DNA of 54,521 nucleotides from positions 126,001 to 180,521 of the forward strand of contig JBBHKE010000228.1 of the NCBI GenBank assembly GCA_037447655.1, written 5' to 3'. Shown piece after piece: positions 32,887 through 46,427 of the stretch (position 1 is the first letter of the stretch; each line of letters begins with the position of its first letter). A program made the translations under genes and the position numbers. The notes beneath the pieces were generated by a model. That model did not search any database and was not told the DNA's origin. It saw only the letters and a program-made list of their open reading frames with translations. This DNA is from Zygnema cylindricum. Lineage: Eukaryota; Streptophyta; Zygnematophyceae; Zygnematales; Zygnemataceae.

Positions 32887-33799
32887 TTATCTGAAGTGGA
32901 CTTTGGAATTTCGTCCTGCCTTATCATTTCCTCCGTGTTTACGCATTTTCAATGCACTGCAAGATGACGAGCTTGCTAGTGCATAGGGTATACCCATCCA
33001 TTGAAGGTGTCACCTAGCTTACTTCCTATGAACTCTCCTTATCCTCGACTAGCGTTGTCCAAAGTTTGTTAAATTTTTCATAATTTTAGAAAGTCACATA
33101 AAGTTTGGAGTTCACAAAATGTTTGTCACCAGCACCAGCCCAAGCAACACGTGGTAATCATACACAACAAACAATATAATTGTTGTAATGCTGTAACAAC
33201 CAAATTAACTAGCCTAAAAGCTATTTGACAAGCTAGTTTAATTAATATGATGCCTGGGAGTTCCATAGATGGGAATTAAAACAGGAATTGCTTAATTGTA
33301 GCGAGCAAATTGATAAAATGTTACTAACATTAGATAAAGGCTGTTGAAAGCTGATGATGTAGTTTAAAAATGACAGAAGACACATGATGTCGCATTAGTC
33401 CATGTGGCCTCGTGGAACAAGATGTGTATCATTGTTTGGTTTTTGTTTGTTATGTCAATTTACTGTAAGAAACAAAGTACTGAAATTACCTGGAAAAACA
33501 AACACAACCATATAACCATTATAGTTATTTGATCATTTCATAGGATTATCTGGTTATCATGTGTTTGTTTTACGCTGTTGTAAGCTAATCTGAACCTATC
33601 CAATCATAATGTTGGTTCCATTCATTTCCACGACCTGAGATGTTTTACGATCACACTCTCTGAATGGAGCTCATTTCAATCTGATCTAGTCTCATCTGGT
33701 CCCATGTTCTAGTCTTCTCTAATGTAATCTACTTATCTCCGTCTTTCGCTGCCTGCCCTTCTCCTCGCATCGCAATCCCTCTAAACATTTAGAGAGGAA

Positions 33800-34000
33800 C
33801 AGGGAGATGAGTGGGAGAGGGAGAGCGAGGGAGAGAGGGAGAGAGGGAAAGGAGGGAAATAACGAGAGAGACCTTTGCTTCTTCCTCTCCCTTCCCCTTT
33901 TCCTCTAATGTATTATGCAATGCGCTGCTCTACTCTACTCTCATGTGCTCTCATCTTAGCAAGAGGGAGGATAGAGAGAGGGAGGAAGGGAGGGAGGAGG
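33800..34000. repeat. GA-rich low-complexity stretch
   Basis: Two purine-rich blocks (GGGAGAGGGAGAG-type and GAGAGAGGGAGGAAGGGAGG-type) flank a short pyrimidine-rich block. The plus-strand frame across them (33811-34068) is composed of Glu/Arg repeats and is not considered a gene. Confidence 0.7.
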
Positions 34001-34074
34001 CAGATTATTTAATCTGTTGCACCACTTTGTTGGACATGGGTTGTTTGGTCAAACAAAGAGACTGTTAGACCTCG

Positions 34075-34330
34075 AACAAGCCTGTCTATCAATTTCTAGA
34101 GGTAGGTTAAGGGTGATTTCGTCTCCAAAACTGTCGCGACGTACTTGGGGAAGTTGGGCTTTGGTCATACCTCCATAACCTTTTTGTTTCCTTTTTGAGA
34201 ACACCCCTAATCTAGCCTATGAGGTCATAAAGACTGGAGGAAGGTTTACTACCATTTCAGGCTTTTCTTTTCTTTTGGCTCGTGCACTCTTGAAACCTAA
34301 AGCCCAAAGTTTGGTAAAGTGTGGCCACCC
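34075..34330 (+). pseudogene. Decayed fragment of the 51790-53590 retroelement family
   Basis: The DNA from about 34076 (AACAAGCC, then CTATC-AATTTCTAGAGG) aligns with the element at about 52190-52400, where CAACAAGCC precedes the LPISKGGLGLIS motif. It is followed by matching pieces: GGGCTTTGGT, TTTACTACCATTTCA and GGCTCGTGCACTC. Protein pieces are LLPFQAF here and LLPFHQV there. Stops and frame changes are frequent, so this is a much older insertion than the copy at the right end of the window. Confidence 0.5.
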
Positions 34331-36707
34331 AAATGGAAGCAACCAGCTGTTGTCGAATCGCGGTTTAGGCAATATTACCGCGGAGAGAAAACTTTTTAGC
34401 CCTGACTACGTTCGACTAGCATGGAGGCAAAAGAACCGAAACTCACAATATCGCAATAATTGACGATGGTAAAGAAGGCTCGACGCGCCGATTGGCAGAA
34501 AGTACACACACGATGGCCGACTCGCTCAGTGTACACCACCTAGGCACCAAGATCGTACGGAGATTTTCCAAAAGCTGTAATCCTGTTAATTGTACCTCAA
34601 AACTGCCGATGATGCTCCGGTTCGAGTGCGTCACACCCATCCACGTCCACATGGTGCGATCATACTTGGGCTACTACACCGGTTCCCATCAGAACTTCGC
34701 AGATAAACGCCCATGGGCCAGAATAGAACTGGGATAGGTGACCTCCCGGAAAGTCCTTGTGTTGCACCCAATTTTTTTTGTCATTTTTGTTATTTTTTTT
34801 TTCTTTTTCGATTCTTCGTTTCGCAAAGGAAAAATCTTCAGTTTTAGCAAGTTCTAAGGGGCTGAGCTGTCGATTAATTTCCTGCTTACAAACCAATTAG
34901 ATTCGGCACAACCATTAGAGGCGGCGAAAACGACTCTTTAGTCCCAAAAACTCACGTTTACCTATGCACCTTAGTAAGAAATAGCGAGGAAAGAGGGCCA
35001 TGAGCTGAAGCTGAGTGGCAAGTGACGAGTGGTGCATCGAAACCGGATTGGGAGGGCTACGTTAAAGCTAAGCGAAAGTTGAAGCAGTCGTAGCTGCGAG
35101 TTAGGTGGCATGGTAACATCAAGGACTAAAAGCGAAGTCGAAGGTAAAAGTGTTGAGCACGGAGCGAAACCGCAACTGCGTATCCAAGTGCGATTCGTGC
35201 ATGTAACTGGCCATAAAGTAAGCAAATAGGACATATGCCAAAATAGGTGATGCTCATACAGTCATGAACTCTCAGAAGTCATCACTCTCGAAATATGCCA
35301 TCTTGACTTTCATACTTTTAAGACTTCCATACATATCATTTGAAACTTTCAAAAACGTTATATAATCAAACAAAGCTTTTGTATTCGAACACTTCGTTCT
35401 CTGTTCTCACCTTCGACCTTAGTTTACACTTTAGACAAACCCTGCCAGAAGCCTTTGGAAATCTCTAAAAAACCATAAAGAGCTGATACTTGCCTTAAAA
35501 ACGTGAATCAAACTGAAAAAAACTGACCCTCCGAAAAACACAAAATCAATAAATAAAACCGAAAAGAAACCCTTTCCTTTTCTCCCTCCCCTCCCCCTTT
35601 CCCTCCAATATAAAAACACATGAACCCTTGAAAAATCCCAATATGACGTCAATTGAGAAACATTAAGCTGAGACATAGCACTTAGGCAAGTGTCTGCAAC
35701 GCTAAAAAATGATCGAAAACAGACCTTGAGGTTACCGTAGGAGTGCGTCAGGCTACAGAGACAACTTTAAGGGAATGCTACGATAGGCTACGGGCTCCCT
35801 GAAACCATCAACTTTATTTCATTCTTCTGGGATGCTCACAAACTTCACTAAAATCAGCTTTTCATGTATTGACCGTCCTTGTCACCATTATCTGCCTCGA
35901 AATCATCCATCATCCACAAAAAGGCGCAAAATGTTTCGGGACCAATATAGACTGACAGCCTCGCATTTCTACTGGTCCATAGTTCTGATTCCAGTAGAGT
36001 CTAGACCTAGGGCTGTGTCTATCGACTGCCAAAGACTGCGTTGGGGACCACTACACTTTTTCGGCAGATATGATCAAGTGGAAGGAGAAAACCCATTGCC
36101 CGAAATATATGACAGTTCCCTATATATTTAGTATATGGGTTAGGGTTTTATTATGATTATCTCAATAGACACTTGTCAGAGTCTGTGATCACATACCTTA
36201 AGAGTCTACTACTAGTTTGGTCGTGGCTGCTCTCTTCCCAGAAAAAAACAACAGTTAAAAAAAAAAAAAAAAAACGGAAAAAAAAACTTGATTCCCACAT
36301 TATTCAAGCCGATTGATAAATCTATGAGATCCCAAATGTTCACAAATATTGGAAGCTTCTTACAACAAAGCCAGTAGCTAAAATTTGAGCTACACCAAAC
36401 CATTAAACCTAATTCTCAGTAGACCAGGAGAGTTAAAACTATAATAGAGGCTTGTCATCGGTAATTTCAGTAGAACTGCATACATAGAATCTGCCCCAAG
36501 ACCATGGTTGTACACCAGTATATGACGCCATGAGCCCATCTCATGGCTTTTCTATGTGAAGACTATAATCGAACCGCGTTATGAGTTTCGTAAGACCATG
36601 ACCCCGTTCCGTTCTAGGAGTACAAATTAGGTAATTTAATGCTCCTTACCATCCACCTTTCTCACATTAAAAACCAAACTTCCCATGACCATATACCGTT
36701 AGTGCCC

Positions 36708-39700
36708 TCACCGCCCATTTGTATCGACTTCTCCAAGGCTACTAGTCAATGAGGCATAGCTCGTGGTTGGGTAAACAGACATATCAAAGCCTTGAGGTCT
36801 GTTGTTTTGTCCTGACATGGATGATGCACCTTGAGACCATCTCGGGTCTGCGTAAGCGAGGCCTTGACTTCCCCCACTTGAAACTCCCACACTGTCTACT
36901 TGACACCCGTAATTGCCGTGGTGGGGACTCGAGGCTCCCCCCTGGGTCCCATCAGTCTGTGTAAACAATGCCCACATGTCACAATATATGATGAGCTTAA
37001 TTAGAAAAGGCACGAGGAGAGGAGATTTGTACTACGTCCCCAAAATAATTTAAAGCTAGAAGCATGCTTTACGATTTAAACCTTTGACGGTTTTCAGAGC
37101 GTATAGGGGAAGAGATCTACATTACGTCTTCAAAGTAACCTAACAATTTAGACTTTACAATCATTACTTAAACGTGATCGTTTTCAGAACCCGTAGGCGG
37201 GGAGTGCTAAACTACGCTCTTAAAAAATCTAAAGCTAGATGCATGTTTTGCAATTGATATTTCACGTGGATTTTCCCTCACAGAATGATACATTGCATCC
37301 TTCCTGATCATACATAAGTAACAGTTTCTTGCAACATCTGGCACGGCCGGTGCATGTCACATAACCTATCACCTACTCAACTTTCACATACTCTACTTGT
37401 AAACTTGTGTGTTACAACAATTGAATGCCCAGTTAAAATTCCTTTCCCTTTCACTCACCAGCAACATCATCTGGCCTACTGGTTGTTGCTCGCTCCCATG
37501 CGTTCTCCCATACATCGCCGCGTCGATTTCCTCTTTGGAACAATGAGTCGATGTCGCTCCGCCCAGGGCAGACGAGGGCCTCCCAATCTGCATCTCCACC
37601 TGCAAGGCCATTTGCCCTCCTGACTTGTCCTGGTCTCCCGACTGCTGTCCAGAATTTTGTTGTTGGTGCGTTTGCAACTGTGTTTGCTGTCCCATTATCA
37701 TCTGCTGCTGTTGCTGCTGAGGTGGCGCCATGCCCTGCTGAGCTGTCAGATGTTGTTGCATGTGAGGATGATGCATCGTTGGAGGCATATACCCTCCAGG
37801 ATACGGGTGAGGATGCATGTATCCCCCATGTGTCATCTGCTGAGGGGAGGGATAGGGCTGCATGGCCGGCATAGGCTGTCCGTAGGGTGGACCATAAAGG
37901 GGTGGTTGTTGATAGGCTCCTGACTGATAAGGCCCATTCATATGAGGCTGCATCGGCTGAGCCGCCTGCATGGACTCATCCATTCTATTTCTCTTCATGG
38001 CATGCATGGGTGCCATCATCCTCATACCATTATTGCCTCCCATTCCCATGGTATTATTCCCCGCCATGCCTACTCCCGGTCCCATGGCTCCGGACATGCC
38101 GGATCCCATGGGTCCTGCCATACGTCCTGATGGCATATGGCCACTCATCATGCCTTGTCCTGACATCATCCCATGTTGTTGACCATATCCCATATATTGT
38201 GGATGACCAGGGTGCATTTGCATAATCTGGGGAGCTCCACTTGTGTTTGGCATAACCCCCATGTTGCTCGACGGCATGCATCCCATATTATCGGACGGCA
38301 CAGGGCCCATATTCCCCGTTGGCATGGGCCCGATACCAGTTGGTCCAGCCATAGGCAGCCCTGGTTGCCCCTCAAGACCATTAACCTGCTGTCTTCCCCC
38401 CACCATGCCAGTTAGACCTGTCGCAAGACTGCCACTTGGCGTCCCTACGAGCTCCGGTGGAGGCGGAGGTAGCGTAGGCAGAGAGGAGTCAAAGCTTCCT
38501 GCTGGACATTCGCCTCCAGTCTGAGGAGCTTCTCCCTCTCCGTTCGAGGGAGGCTCTCCAGGCCTGCTTGCAAGGACAGCCCCGGCTTTCTGCTGTTCTT
38601 GAATAATTTGCTGGAGATATTTCCCTTGAGCCTCGATCCTTAGCTGTAAATGGCGCTGGACCTGAAGGCACATCGGGAAAAACCCAACGGTAAGACAAGT
38701 TCAAAGCCTATCGAGGCAATTGAAGAGAGGCATCCAATGAATTTTTGGGCAGCCTTCTTTGAAAGAATTGATGTCATGATCATGTAGGGTTTTGTATTTT
38801 CAAGAGTCACCTTTGCTCCCTTCCTAAGGCTAATGATAAGTTAATGAATATTCAAGTTGTTTGAGAGGGAAAATCAGACTAAAAAAGACAGACTAGTCTC
38901 CGGAGAGTACTCTGGAGAGTAGTAGTAGCCCGGAATCCAGATAGCAGTGGCCCAATCTAACAGTTTTTTCTAGGTCATACAGGAATTTTGAAACCTTTCT
39001 AAAAAATTCCAGAAAACGACCTTCATTTCAGCCAAGAATTGTTTCCCAATTTAGGAAAGAGGTCATTGTTTTGCAGGTAACGCTGCTGCCAAAATGACAA
39101 GAATTACCATGTCAAATATTAATGTCTATCGTTTGAAGTATTACTGGTTAACACAAAAAAAAAATGGCCAGTGGACCAAAATAAAACCACTGAACTCGCA
39201 AACACCCGAATTTTTTGGTGGGAATGGCAGGGAAAAAATTAGTGAGAAGAAAGGCAAGAAGCACAGAGAGAGCAACACGAAAAAGGGATCACTTGATGAT
39301 ACTAGCTAAAGCTGCATGCAGTTGTCCCTTCGCTTCTAAATCGTTCCTTGATCTGGTAGCAACTTTTTTTAACTAAAAGCATGAGACTACACAGCAATAC
39401 CGTAAACTTAAATCTCCAATAATAGACACCAAAATACAACAGTACAGTGTCCATCGCTGTAAGCGTTAAGGAATTATTGGTATTAAAGTGAAATTAATGT
39501 TAAAAATACTTATTAGGGCAGTTTGACGTGGCCGATTAAAGGCCACTCCCGTAAATAATGTGATTAACATAATTTTGCGATTTTTGGCCAAAGCAAAATT
39601 GTGAGCGAATTAATGTTATTAACACTAATAACGATTGGCAGTATAGGTTATCGACTTGCACCAAATCCAGCCAAACAGAGTGCCGCTGATATTTACACAA

Positions 39701-42700
39701 CTTGAAGCAAAATAAAAGTGAAAAACCGGGAAGCAAACGCCTAAGAGAGTTGACTATTACAAACTATGGAATGAATGAGAGGCCTGGTATACCTTGCTAC
39801 CATTAGCAAGATACAGACATTTAATGCAATAAGGCTTATGTCCCTAAGTCCGAGATTAGGAAGGAGAGAAGACAATCTCTGAGTGATTCCAACAGGCCAA
39901 AATCTAAAAGGGCCGAAAATCACATGTTCGCAAAACATGGATCTGCATAACATTCATATAATAACGAATCATACAAATTCCACGACAATAAGAAAGAAAG
40001 ATAAGTTGGAATAAAATGCAAATCAAGGTACAAGGTTACTTAAATAATATGTATGCCCTACAATTTATGCAAAAAGGGCTTGGTACACCACATACGCTTG
40101 CGCCATACCACATTCACAATTGCCATGAAGAAAGGTCAAAGGATACACCAATTGCTGATTGGCTACAAGTCTATTGAGGAAATTGAGGAAAAAAATCACC
40201 GAATACACCACTCTGCCTGCTCAATTATAGCATTTCGTCACAATGGTTTATAGGCACTACACAGTCCGTGTCAGCAAAAAAAAAAAAAAAAGCCCAGCCT
40301 CCAGCTCTGGTCAAAAAAATAAGGTAATTGAGCTCTTACTTCGAGTTGCTCATGCAGCCGTTTTTGTACCTCCATTTGCATTCTCAGTGCCTCCGTAATT
40401 TGCATGCCACGTGAACCCCTGCAACCGTCAAATGAATAAATCAATTAGAAATTGATTTACTCTGGATAACTTCTTAACTTCTTCTTCTCTTCTTCTTCTC
40501 CTCCTCCTCCTACTTTCTTCTGCTGGAATCAAAACCCTACTACGATTTTAATTAAGGACATAATCCCGTCCCCTTCTCTCTTATGGAAAGCTGAATCAAG
40601 TTGGTTAGTCATGATCTACAGTGTGCTTCAAAACTGCTTGTGGTGCACACCAGTCAAAATAAGGACACTAAATACCACTTGCCACAGAGAAAAGACACGG
40701 AAACACCGGGTGTATCTGACGCATTAGGAGCTCCTTCATCTTTTAATTTTTGGCACCACAAGGACCCAGGAAGAAACACAAAAATATCAACAAAGTTCTC
40801 TATTGTTCCTTTCACTCCAAATTTCAAGCATGAAAGAAAGCTACCACTCGATTGCCCCTGCAAAACCTCACACTAATACCACCAATACTCACGTGACTCT
40901 ACATACTACAAAAACAACAAAATAAAATACTACAGAAACACCGGTATAAAAGCTAGGAAGCCAAATAAACTGAGCTTAAGAATCCCTTCGATTCACTTGG
41001 GGTAAAATAATCATGGAGGACCTGTCTTAGTTGCCATTTTAGAGTGCTTGCCATACATTTTAAGCTGCTATACAGCATTGATTTATCGGCTGCTCGAATT
41101 TAATAATAGAGTTGATGACAGCCAAGAAAGAGAAAAGGGGTAAATTAGCTGTGCTTAAATTATGCAGGTAAACAAGATGAAGAAGAGAAGGCAGCCAAAG
41201 AAGCCTCAAAGCAAAAAAGATAAGGGTGATATTAATTATGGGATGTATTTAAGGAAAAACAAAAAAAACTAAACTGTAAAACGAGCAAAAAAACATGCAC
41301 AACACCTACAATGAGATACTAGAACAGCAAAAAAAAAACCAGCAACGAGCAGAACTAGAGGATTCCCTACACTGCACTATAACATCAAGATCAGTACAAC
41401 CATCGACAATTAAATTTGGAACCTAAATTTTCAGCTTTCAAAACTCTAGAACCTCACAAGAAAATGTAACTTCCCAAGTCAAACAAACAGGGGGATTTAT
41501 AAAGCATGGGTAAACAATAGATGCTTTCACACGTCTTTCAGATAGAGAGATAATGCTCACGATTGCAGAACCTTTCACTGGTTATCAAGTACCATAGGAG
41601 TCTCCAGCAGAAAGAAATAATGGGCCTAAAAAAGACTTAAGAAATGATGGGCCTAAGAAAGACTTCAGATATAATGGGCCTAAAAAAGACTTTAAGAAGC
41701 TATGGGCCTAAAAGAAACTTACTCAGGGACGGTTGACACATCTGCTGCTCCCTTCTTTGAAGCCTTTTCCACCTTAGGAGCCGCAGGCACCACAGCTGTA
41801 GAAAAGGATAAATACACACCATCAAAAACAGCACAACAGTTACACACAAGAAAAGATCCTTTAAATAGACACCAACTAAACAGGTTCAGCAAGTTAATCT
41901 GCACATTGAATCTTCTTGTTGGTATTACCGGCAGCAAGTCTGTCCATTGCAGTGAAACTCGCAAGAACCTCCAACACAGACAAATTCACACAAACCACTC
42001 CTGTCTCGTGATTAATGTCAGATCCACAATGAGGTGTGTCATAAAACTACAAACCTTTATCTCGGTCAACAGGAGGAGTTGATGGAAGATACTTCGCTAG
42101 CCTGTATTTCTGCAAAATCAAATACAATACAAAACATCAGCTTTTATACAAAAGGAAATGTCTGTGGATTTTGCCTGTATCCTTCCCCAACAAAGCTAAA
42201 ATGCAATCCAGTCAGCATCCCTAAATGAAAAGATAATGGCTATTTAGAAAAAGAAATGGCTGCTATCTTCACAATTCTGATCTTTCTGTTCTGTGTATAA
42301 CCATCCTTCATAGTTTCCTTTCAGAACACACGAAACGTTAACCAATATCAAAAGTATTTCAAAAGTTCTAATATAGCAAGCACAAAAAATAATCTAAATA
42401 AGTAAAAATCGTAATAGAACTTTGCGTCAAAGACCTGTCGCACCATATCCCTAGACTTTCTTTTACATAAGCATGAAAATCGGTCCAACATAGAGTCCCA
42501 GTGTTCGCTGTTCTTACTTGCAGGTGACTTTTGACATGGTAGATGGTGAGGCCCTGTACTCCCATGACTCTAAGCACTCCCTTAGGAGTCGCTCCTGAAC
42601 AATTGCCCCATTTGACGTGTCAGACAGCATTCACATGCAAGCCCTGGATACAAAAGACTGATTTGCTATTGTTGCAAGATATACAAAGGGAGTAAGTAGG

Positions 42701-43618
42701 AAGAGAAGAAATGAGACCGAGCAAAGATCGACGACGGGCAAGAAAGGAATGTAAAGATGCTAATTTGCTACCTTTTTGCAACCTTACCCCAGTCTAAAGT
42801 CTCACAATCCTCAAGCCAACTGGCACCAGGTACCTAAACCTGGTGAACCTTTTATTGGCCAAACTTACAAAGGCAACAAGCTTGACCTAAACCGAACTCA
42901 CTTCGAATTGTGTTTGTGTTTAAAATTTCAGCTGTGATCCACTTTACATTAGCCTAAAACACAGAGCTTCGTTCAGTCTTCTTCTATGTTTACTGAATCA
43001 AACTTAGAGCAGTCATATGCCGAGCCATTGAAAAGAGACTGCCAATGTACGAAACAAGGAACCTGAAAAAGCAACTAGAAGAACAACTGCATCCCAACAA
43101 AGAGTGATAAAAATATTCCATGGTAAAGAAGAAAACATAAGTGTGCAAAAAACGTCCACAGAGATACGAAATCTGCGATCTGAAAACGAACAAATGAAGA
43201 CTGATTCATATAGAATTTAGACCACCTACTCTAGATTTAGTGCTTCATGCAATAGCAAAATCACTAAAGAAACAATATTTTGGATATCGTCTCCATTAAG
43301 AAAAAAATACAATTACAAACTACAGACACAGGTGGGAGACATGGACTCACTATCAGCCCCTCCCAGCTGTGCGACAGCCTCCACAAAGCGTTCGTGCAGT
43401 TCAGGTGTCCAGCGAAGTCTTTGCTTAGCGTTGGGGGGAGGGTTTGGAGCCGAGGCAGAGGGACTGGACGCCGAACCAGCAGGAAGTGGAGGCAAGAGTC
43501 CACTGGGAGGGCTCCGCATTCCCACTGACTGATCATTCAAGACCCAAGGAGATGGCGGGGCTGCCCCGCCCGATGTCATTCGTTTAGTTTGATACATGGT
43601 CTGTTTGGACACCACCAT
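36708..43618 (-). CDS. MYB-CC (GARP) transcription factor, UNE16/PHL7-like
   Basis: A DNA-binding regulator of the PHR1-like family. Exons, minus strand 5' to 3': 43618-43351, 42594-42518, 42109-42055, 41795-41723, 40418-40340, 38661-37459, 36956-36708 (2,004 nt, 667 residues plus stop; all phases agree). The single Myb/GARP domain (about residues 67-118) reads KQRLRWTPELHERFVEAV, LGGADRATPKGVLRVM, GVQGLTIYHVKSHLQ-KYR. The coiled coil (about 163-208) reads MQITEALRMQMEVQKRLHEQ then LEVQRHLQLRIEAQGKYLQQ. Both match the Arabidopsis UNE16/PHL7 clade closely, as does the N-terminal MYQ-K start. The coil is followed by a long tail rich in Met, Gly, Pro and Gln (about 215-586) and a Ser/Gly-rich last exon, much longer than in Arabidopsis. 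The start could be ATG 43618 or 43597, or the gene may begin in the exon at 46741-47415. Confidence 0.93.
39445..39641. mobile_element. MITE with variant termini (intronic)
   Basis: About 197 bp inside a MYB-CC intron. The right end, reverse complemented, reads CTGCCAATCGTTATTAGTG. The left end, CAGTGTCCATCGCTGTAAGC, is a diverged match, and TA flanks both sides (39443-39444 and 39642-39643). Length and core ATCG-TTATTAG resemble the element at 1446-1644. A lone end of the same variant type lies at about 22887-22915 in a PHYLLO intron. Confidence 0.5.
41613..41722. repeat. Intronic tandem repeat, 27-28 bp unit, four copies
   Basis: Four copies of a unit containing ATGGGCCTAAAAAAGACTT lie in the MYB-CC intron directly after exon 41795-41723. 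The last copy contains the exon's own donor site (GTAAGT, minus strand), so the repeat appears to have spread outward from the splice junction. Confidence 0.8.
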
Positions 43619-45242
43619 CCTCTCTCAACTATTCTTCATCAGCTCCAGAACTGTTCCTCAAATCTTCAGTTTTTAGTCAATCATAAACATCATCACAAAG
43701 GTACTAGGTAGCAACTCTGAGCTTCTTCTTACTATAGATCGACCAAAGTGCCAACTCATAATTTTTGAACACCACTGTGTTTATCTCTTTTGTACACCTA
43801 CGAATGCCTCCATTTCACACTTGTTTGCTCTCTCATTAACAAGTGCTATCTACCATACAGAAAGCAAGGTGCTTCAACTTCGCAAGCCTAAGATTCTGTT
43901 CCTTCAACACCTATGTTTGTTCCGCCTGTTCCCTGCTCAAGAAAAACGTTGTTATTCACACATTATTTCTTCTTCCTAATTCACATTACATTCGCTAAGA
44001 GGCCCATTCACAAACACACCATAAAATATATTCTGCCACACTAAATTGATCATTGCAAGTAAATTATCTGTCAGCATGTTAATGAACATGCCAATAGTGC
44101 TAGTCCACAACAACAAACTTGGAGCTTCACAAGGTTGAGTGCACTCCAGACCAATAGGTAAACTGATACTTCCAGACGATAACAAGCTAAAGACACAGCA
44201 TGGCCAAAATAAGCATTTTGCTCCCTGATCTGCAACGACAAAGGTCATTTCATTACAGCGAAACTCTCATTTTTTTCTGACTAACATCTTGTGCTGTTCG
44301 CGATAATAACAAATAAGGGGCCAGTTTTATTGCCTTTGACCACAAAATAGCATTCATAAGCCCAATGTTTACATACAAAACAGTGATTTGGTAAGAACTA
44401 AAAAATAGCCCACATGGCCCGAACCTGAACTTCACACTATTAACTTCTTTAATCTACTGGTGATTACGCGGTGTAGCTTTTGCGAATCGGACATCCTAAA
44501 AGAGCTATGTACCAGTTCAGAGACATAATCTATTCACTCTCAGCATCTAGTTTCCGTTTGCTATTCCTTTTCCAGCGTTCAAATATAAGTAAGTAGTCAT
44601 TGTACATATCTATACGCTTGTTATACAGCTCTCATCCCACCTCTTCCATAATCTTCCTTTCCCTACTCATCCTCATTTTCTTTAGTCTGCTAAAGCTTTC
44701 ACTGCTTGTGATATGGTGAGCAGTGCCCTTCCGGTTCTCAAATTCCATGAGCTCGACTCCATTCTGAGGCAAAGTCCATGTCACTCATCTATGAAGAAAC
44801 AATCATGGGCGACATGCACCAATCACTGAACTCTCACAACCTTCTGAACCATATGCAATCACTAGGGAAGCGATTGCACACTGCCGCCTCAAAGCACTTA
44901 GCCCGGTTTGGAGTGAACCAAACTAAGGGAAACTAGACCGGTTTTTTCACTGTTCGGTTTGCTAAATATGCTGTTCTGTTTCTTAATGTTTGGTGTCGAT
45001 TTCAACAACTGTCCAGTTTGGGTCAATGAAGCCAAACCCAATTTCAACTGATGTACGAACACGGAATAAAACTGTACAATGCAGCAAACCTAGAGTACTA
45101 ATGAAAGATTAATGCGCATAAAAGTGCGCTAAAGTTTGACAGTAATTTTAGGGTTTGTTTAGCATTTTTTAGTGTTTTTCATGGTATTCTAAAGATTAAT
45201 GACGGTTCAAAGGTTTGAGCTGTTCGGTTCAGCGGAGTCCAA

Positions 45243-45345
45243 CAGTTTGGTTTGGTTTGGCTTGGATTTTCCAAACAGGGTTTTAAGCCATTTAGTTCGG
45301 TTTGGACCAAAACAAAACCAAACCCAACCAAACCAAACCAAACTG
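45243..45345. repeat. GGTTT/AAACC foldback
   Basis: The left arm CAGTTTGGTTTGGTTTGG and the right arm CCAAACCAAACCAAACTG are exact complements across a loop of about 60 bases. Further GGTTT/AAACC-type words occur back to about 44900, suggesting a larger decayed repeat. Confidence 0.65.
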
Positions 45346-45730
45346 GGCCAATAAATTTATCAGAGCTTCGCTTTCTCCTCTCCCATATTCAGTCCCATGT
45401 TCTGCGGCAATCGACTCTGTGAGCAACTTTCATTCCCACACACATAAAAACTTCCTAAGCACTGCCCCTCATCTCCAAGGTAGGCTTCGGCTTTGCCATA
45501 AATGAAGGCACAATCAATTCATTCTTCTCTTTTGTTTTATGTTTCCCACATGCAAAGCTGCGTCCGCGACAGACTCCCTCTCCCCCCTCCTTTCCCTTTC
45601 TCCATTGGTTCTTATCTATATCAAGCTGCTAGTTTTGCAATTGTTTGACCATTTATGACCACGATCAATTGCGAGATTGCCCCTTTGAAATGAATTCCTA
45701 TTCGCCTAGCTACTAACATAACAGTAACTA

Positions 45731-45943
45731 CACGGTGAACGTTATTAGAGTCAAAAACGCTGATTCTGTCGAGTTTTCTGCTTCTGAAAACAATTTAGTG
45801 TTATGAATACTACTTATTTTCTTCCTTAGTAATTCTTTTTGCGGTTCAGAATCCTCCACGTCATTTGGACCAGAAATACAGTAAGTGATGCTGAAACAGT
45901 CCTCATACTAATTACTTATTAATGCTAATAGCGATTCACGGGG
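45731..45943. mobile_element. 213-bp TA-flanked MITE
   Basis: The left end CACGGTGAACGTTATTAGAG and the right end (reverse complement CCCCGTGAATCGCTATTAGC) are imperfect inverted repeats. TA flanks both ends (45729-45730 and 45944-45945). It is the same family and nearly the same length as 1446-1644, but older by mismatch count. No coding capacity. Confidence 0.6.
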
Positions 45944-46427
45944 TAGTTTGGGAGCTCACAAGTTTCTCACTGCTACTTCAAACTATGCTGCAAAATGCCT
46001 CCACTTACGCTTCATTAAAGAAAACCCAGCATTTCCGCTCCTTGAAATGATATACAGAAGCATGGAACAGTTTAAACAATTTACATTTAACACAAACTTG
46101 GAACACAAGCCACACATTTCATGACCTTCCGGCTATGAAGCTTTCAAACAAATAACCGAGGCAAAGAAATGCCAAATAGAGCCTTTATGACAAGAAAAAA
46201 CAGACTTGTTTCTTGCAGTAACACATACAACTTTGCGATAGAAAAGACATCAAGATATAGAAAAATGCAATGCAAACTGCGTAGAAGCACTGTGATACTA
46301 GATACCATAGGGTTTAGCAACAGGTCAAGCCTTGAAAATTTTAAAAACACGAAGATCCCACACTGCAAACTTAGTAGGTTTTCAAACATGCAGGAGTTTC
46401 ACTTGATGTAATAAGGACAAAGGACCT

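Larger units (their letters stand above)
32539..36707. other. Spacer between the convergent MURG and MYB-CC genes
   Basis: About 4.2 kb with no supported gene. It holds a 130-bp hairpin (32757-32886), a region of AT-rich partial inverted repeats (about 33130-33600, for example TTAACTAGC facing GCTAGTTTAA), a GA-rich stretch (33800-34000) and a decayed retroelement fragment (34075-34330). The remaining open frames (for example 34492-34737 and 35832-36131) have no recognisable protein text. The 3' ends of both flanking genes must lie here. Confidence 0.5.

Noticed and set aside
37551-38524. Several plus-strand frames of 60-112 codons opposite the large MYB-CC exon
   Set aside because: They are shadows of a GC-rich, Met/Gly/Gln-coding exon on the other strand.
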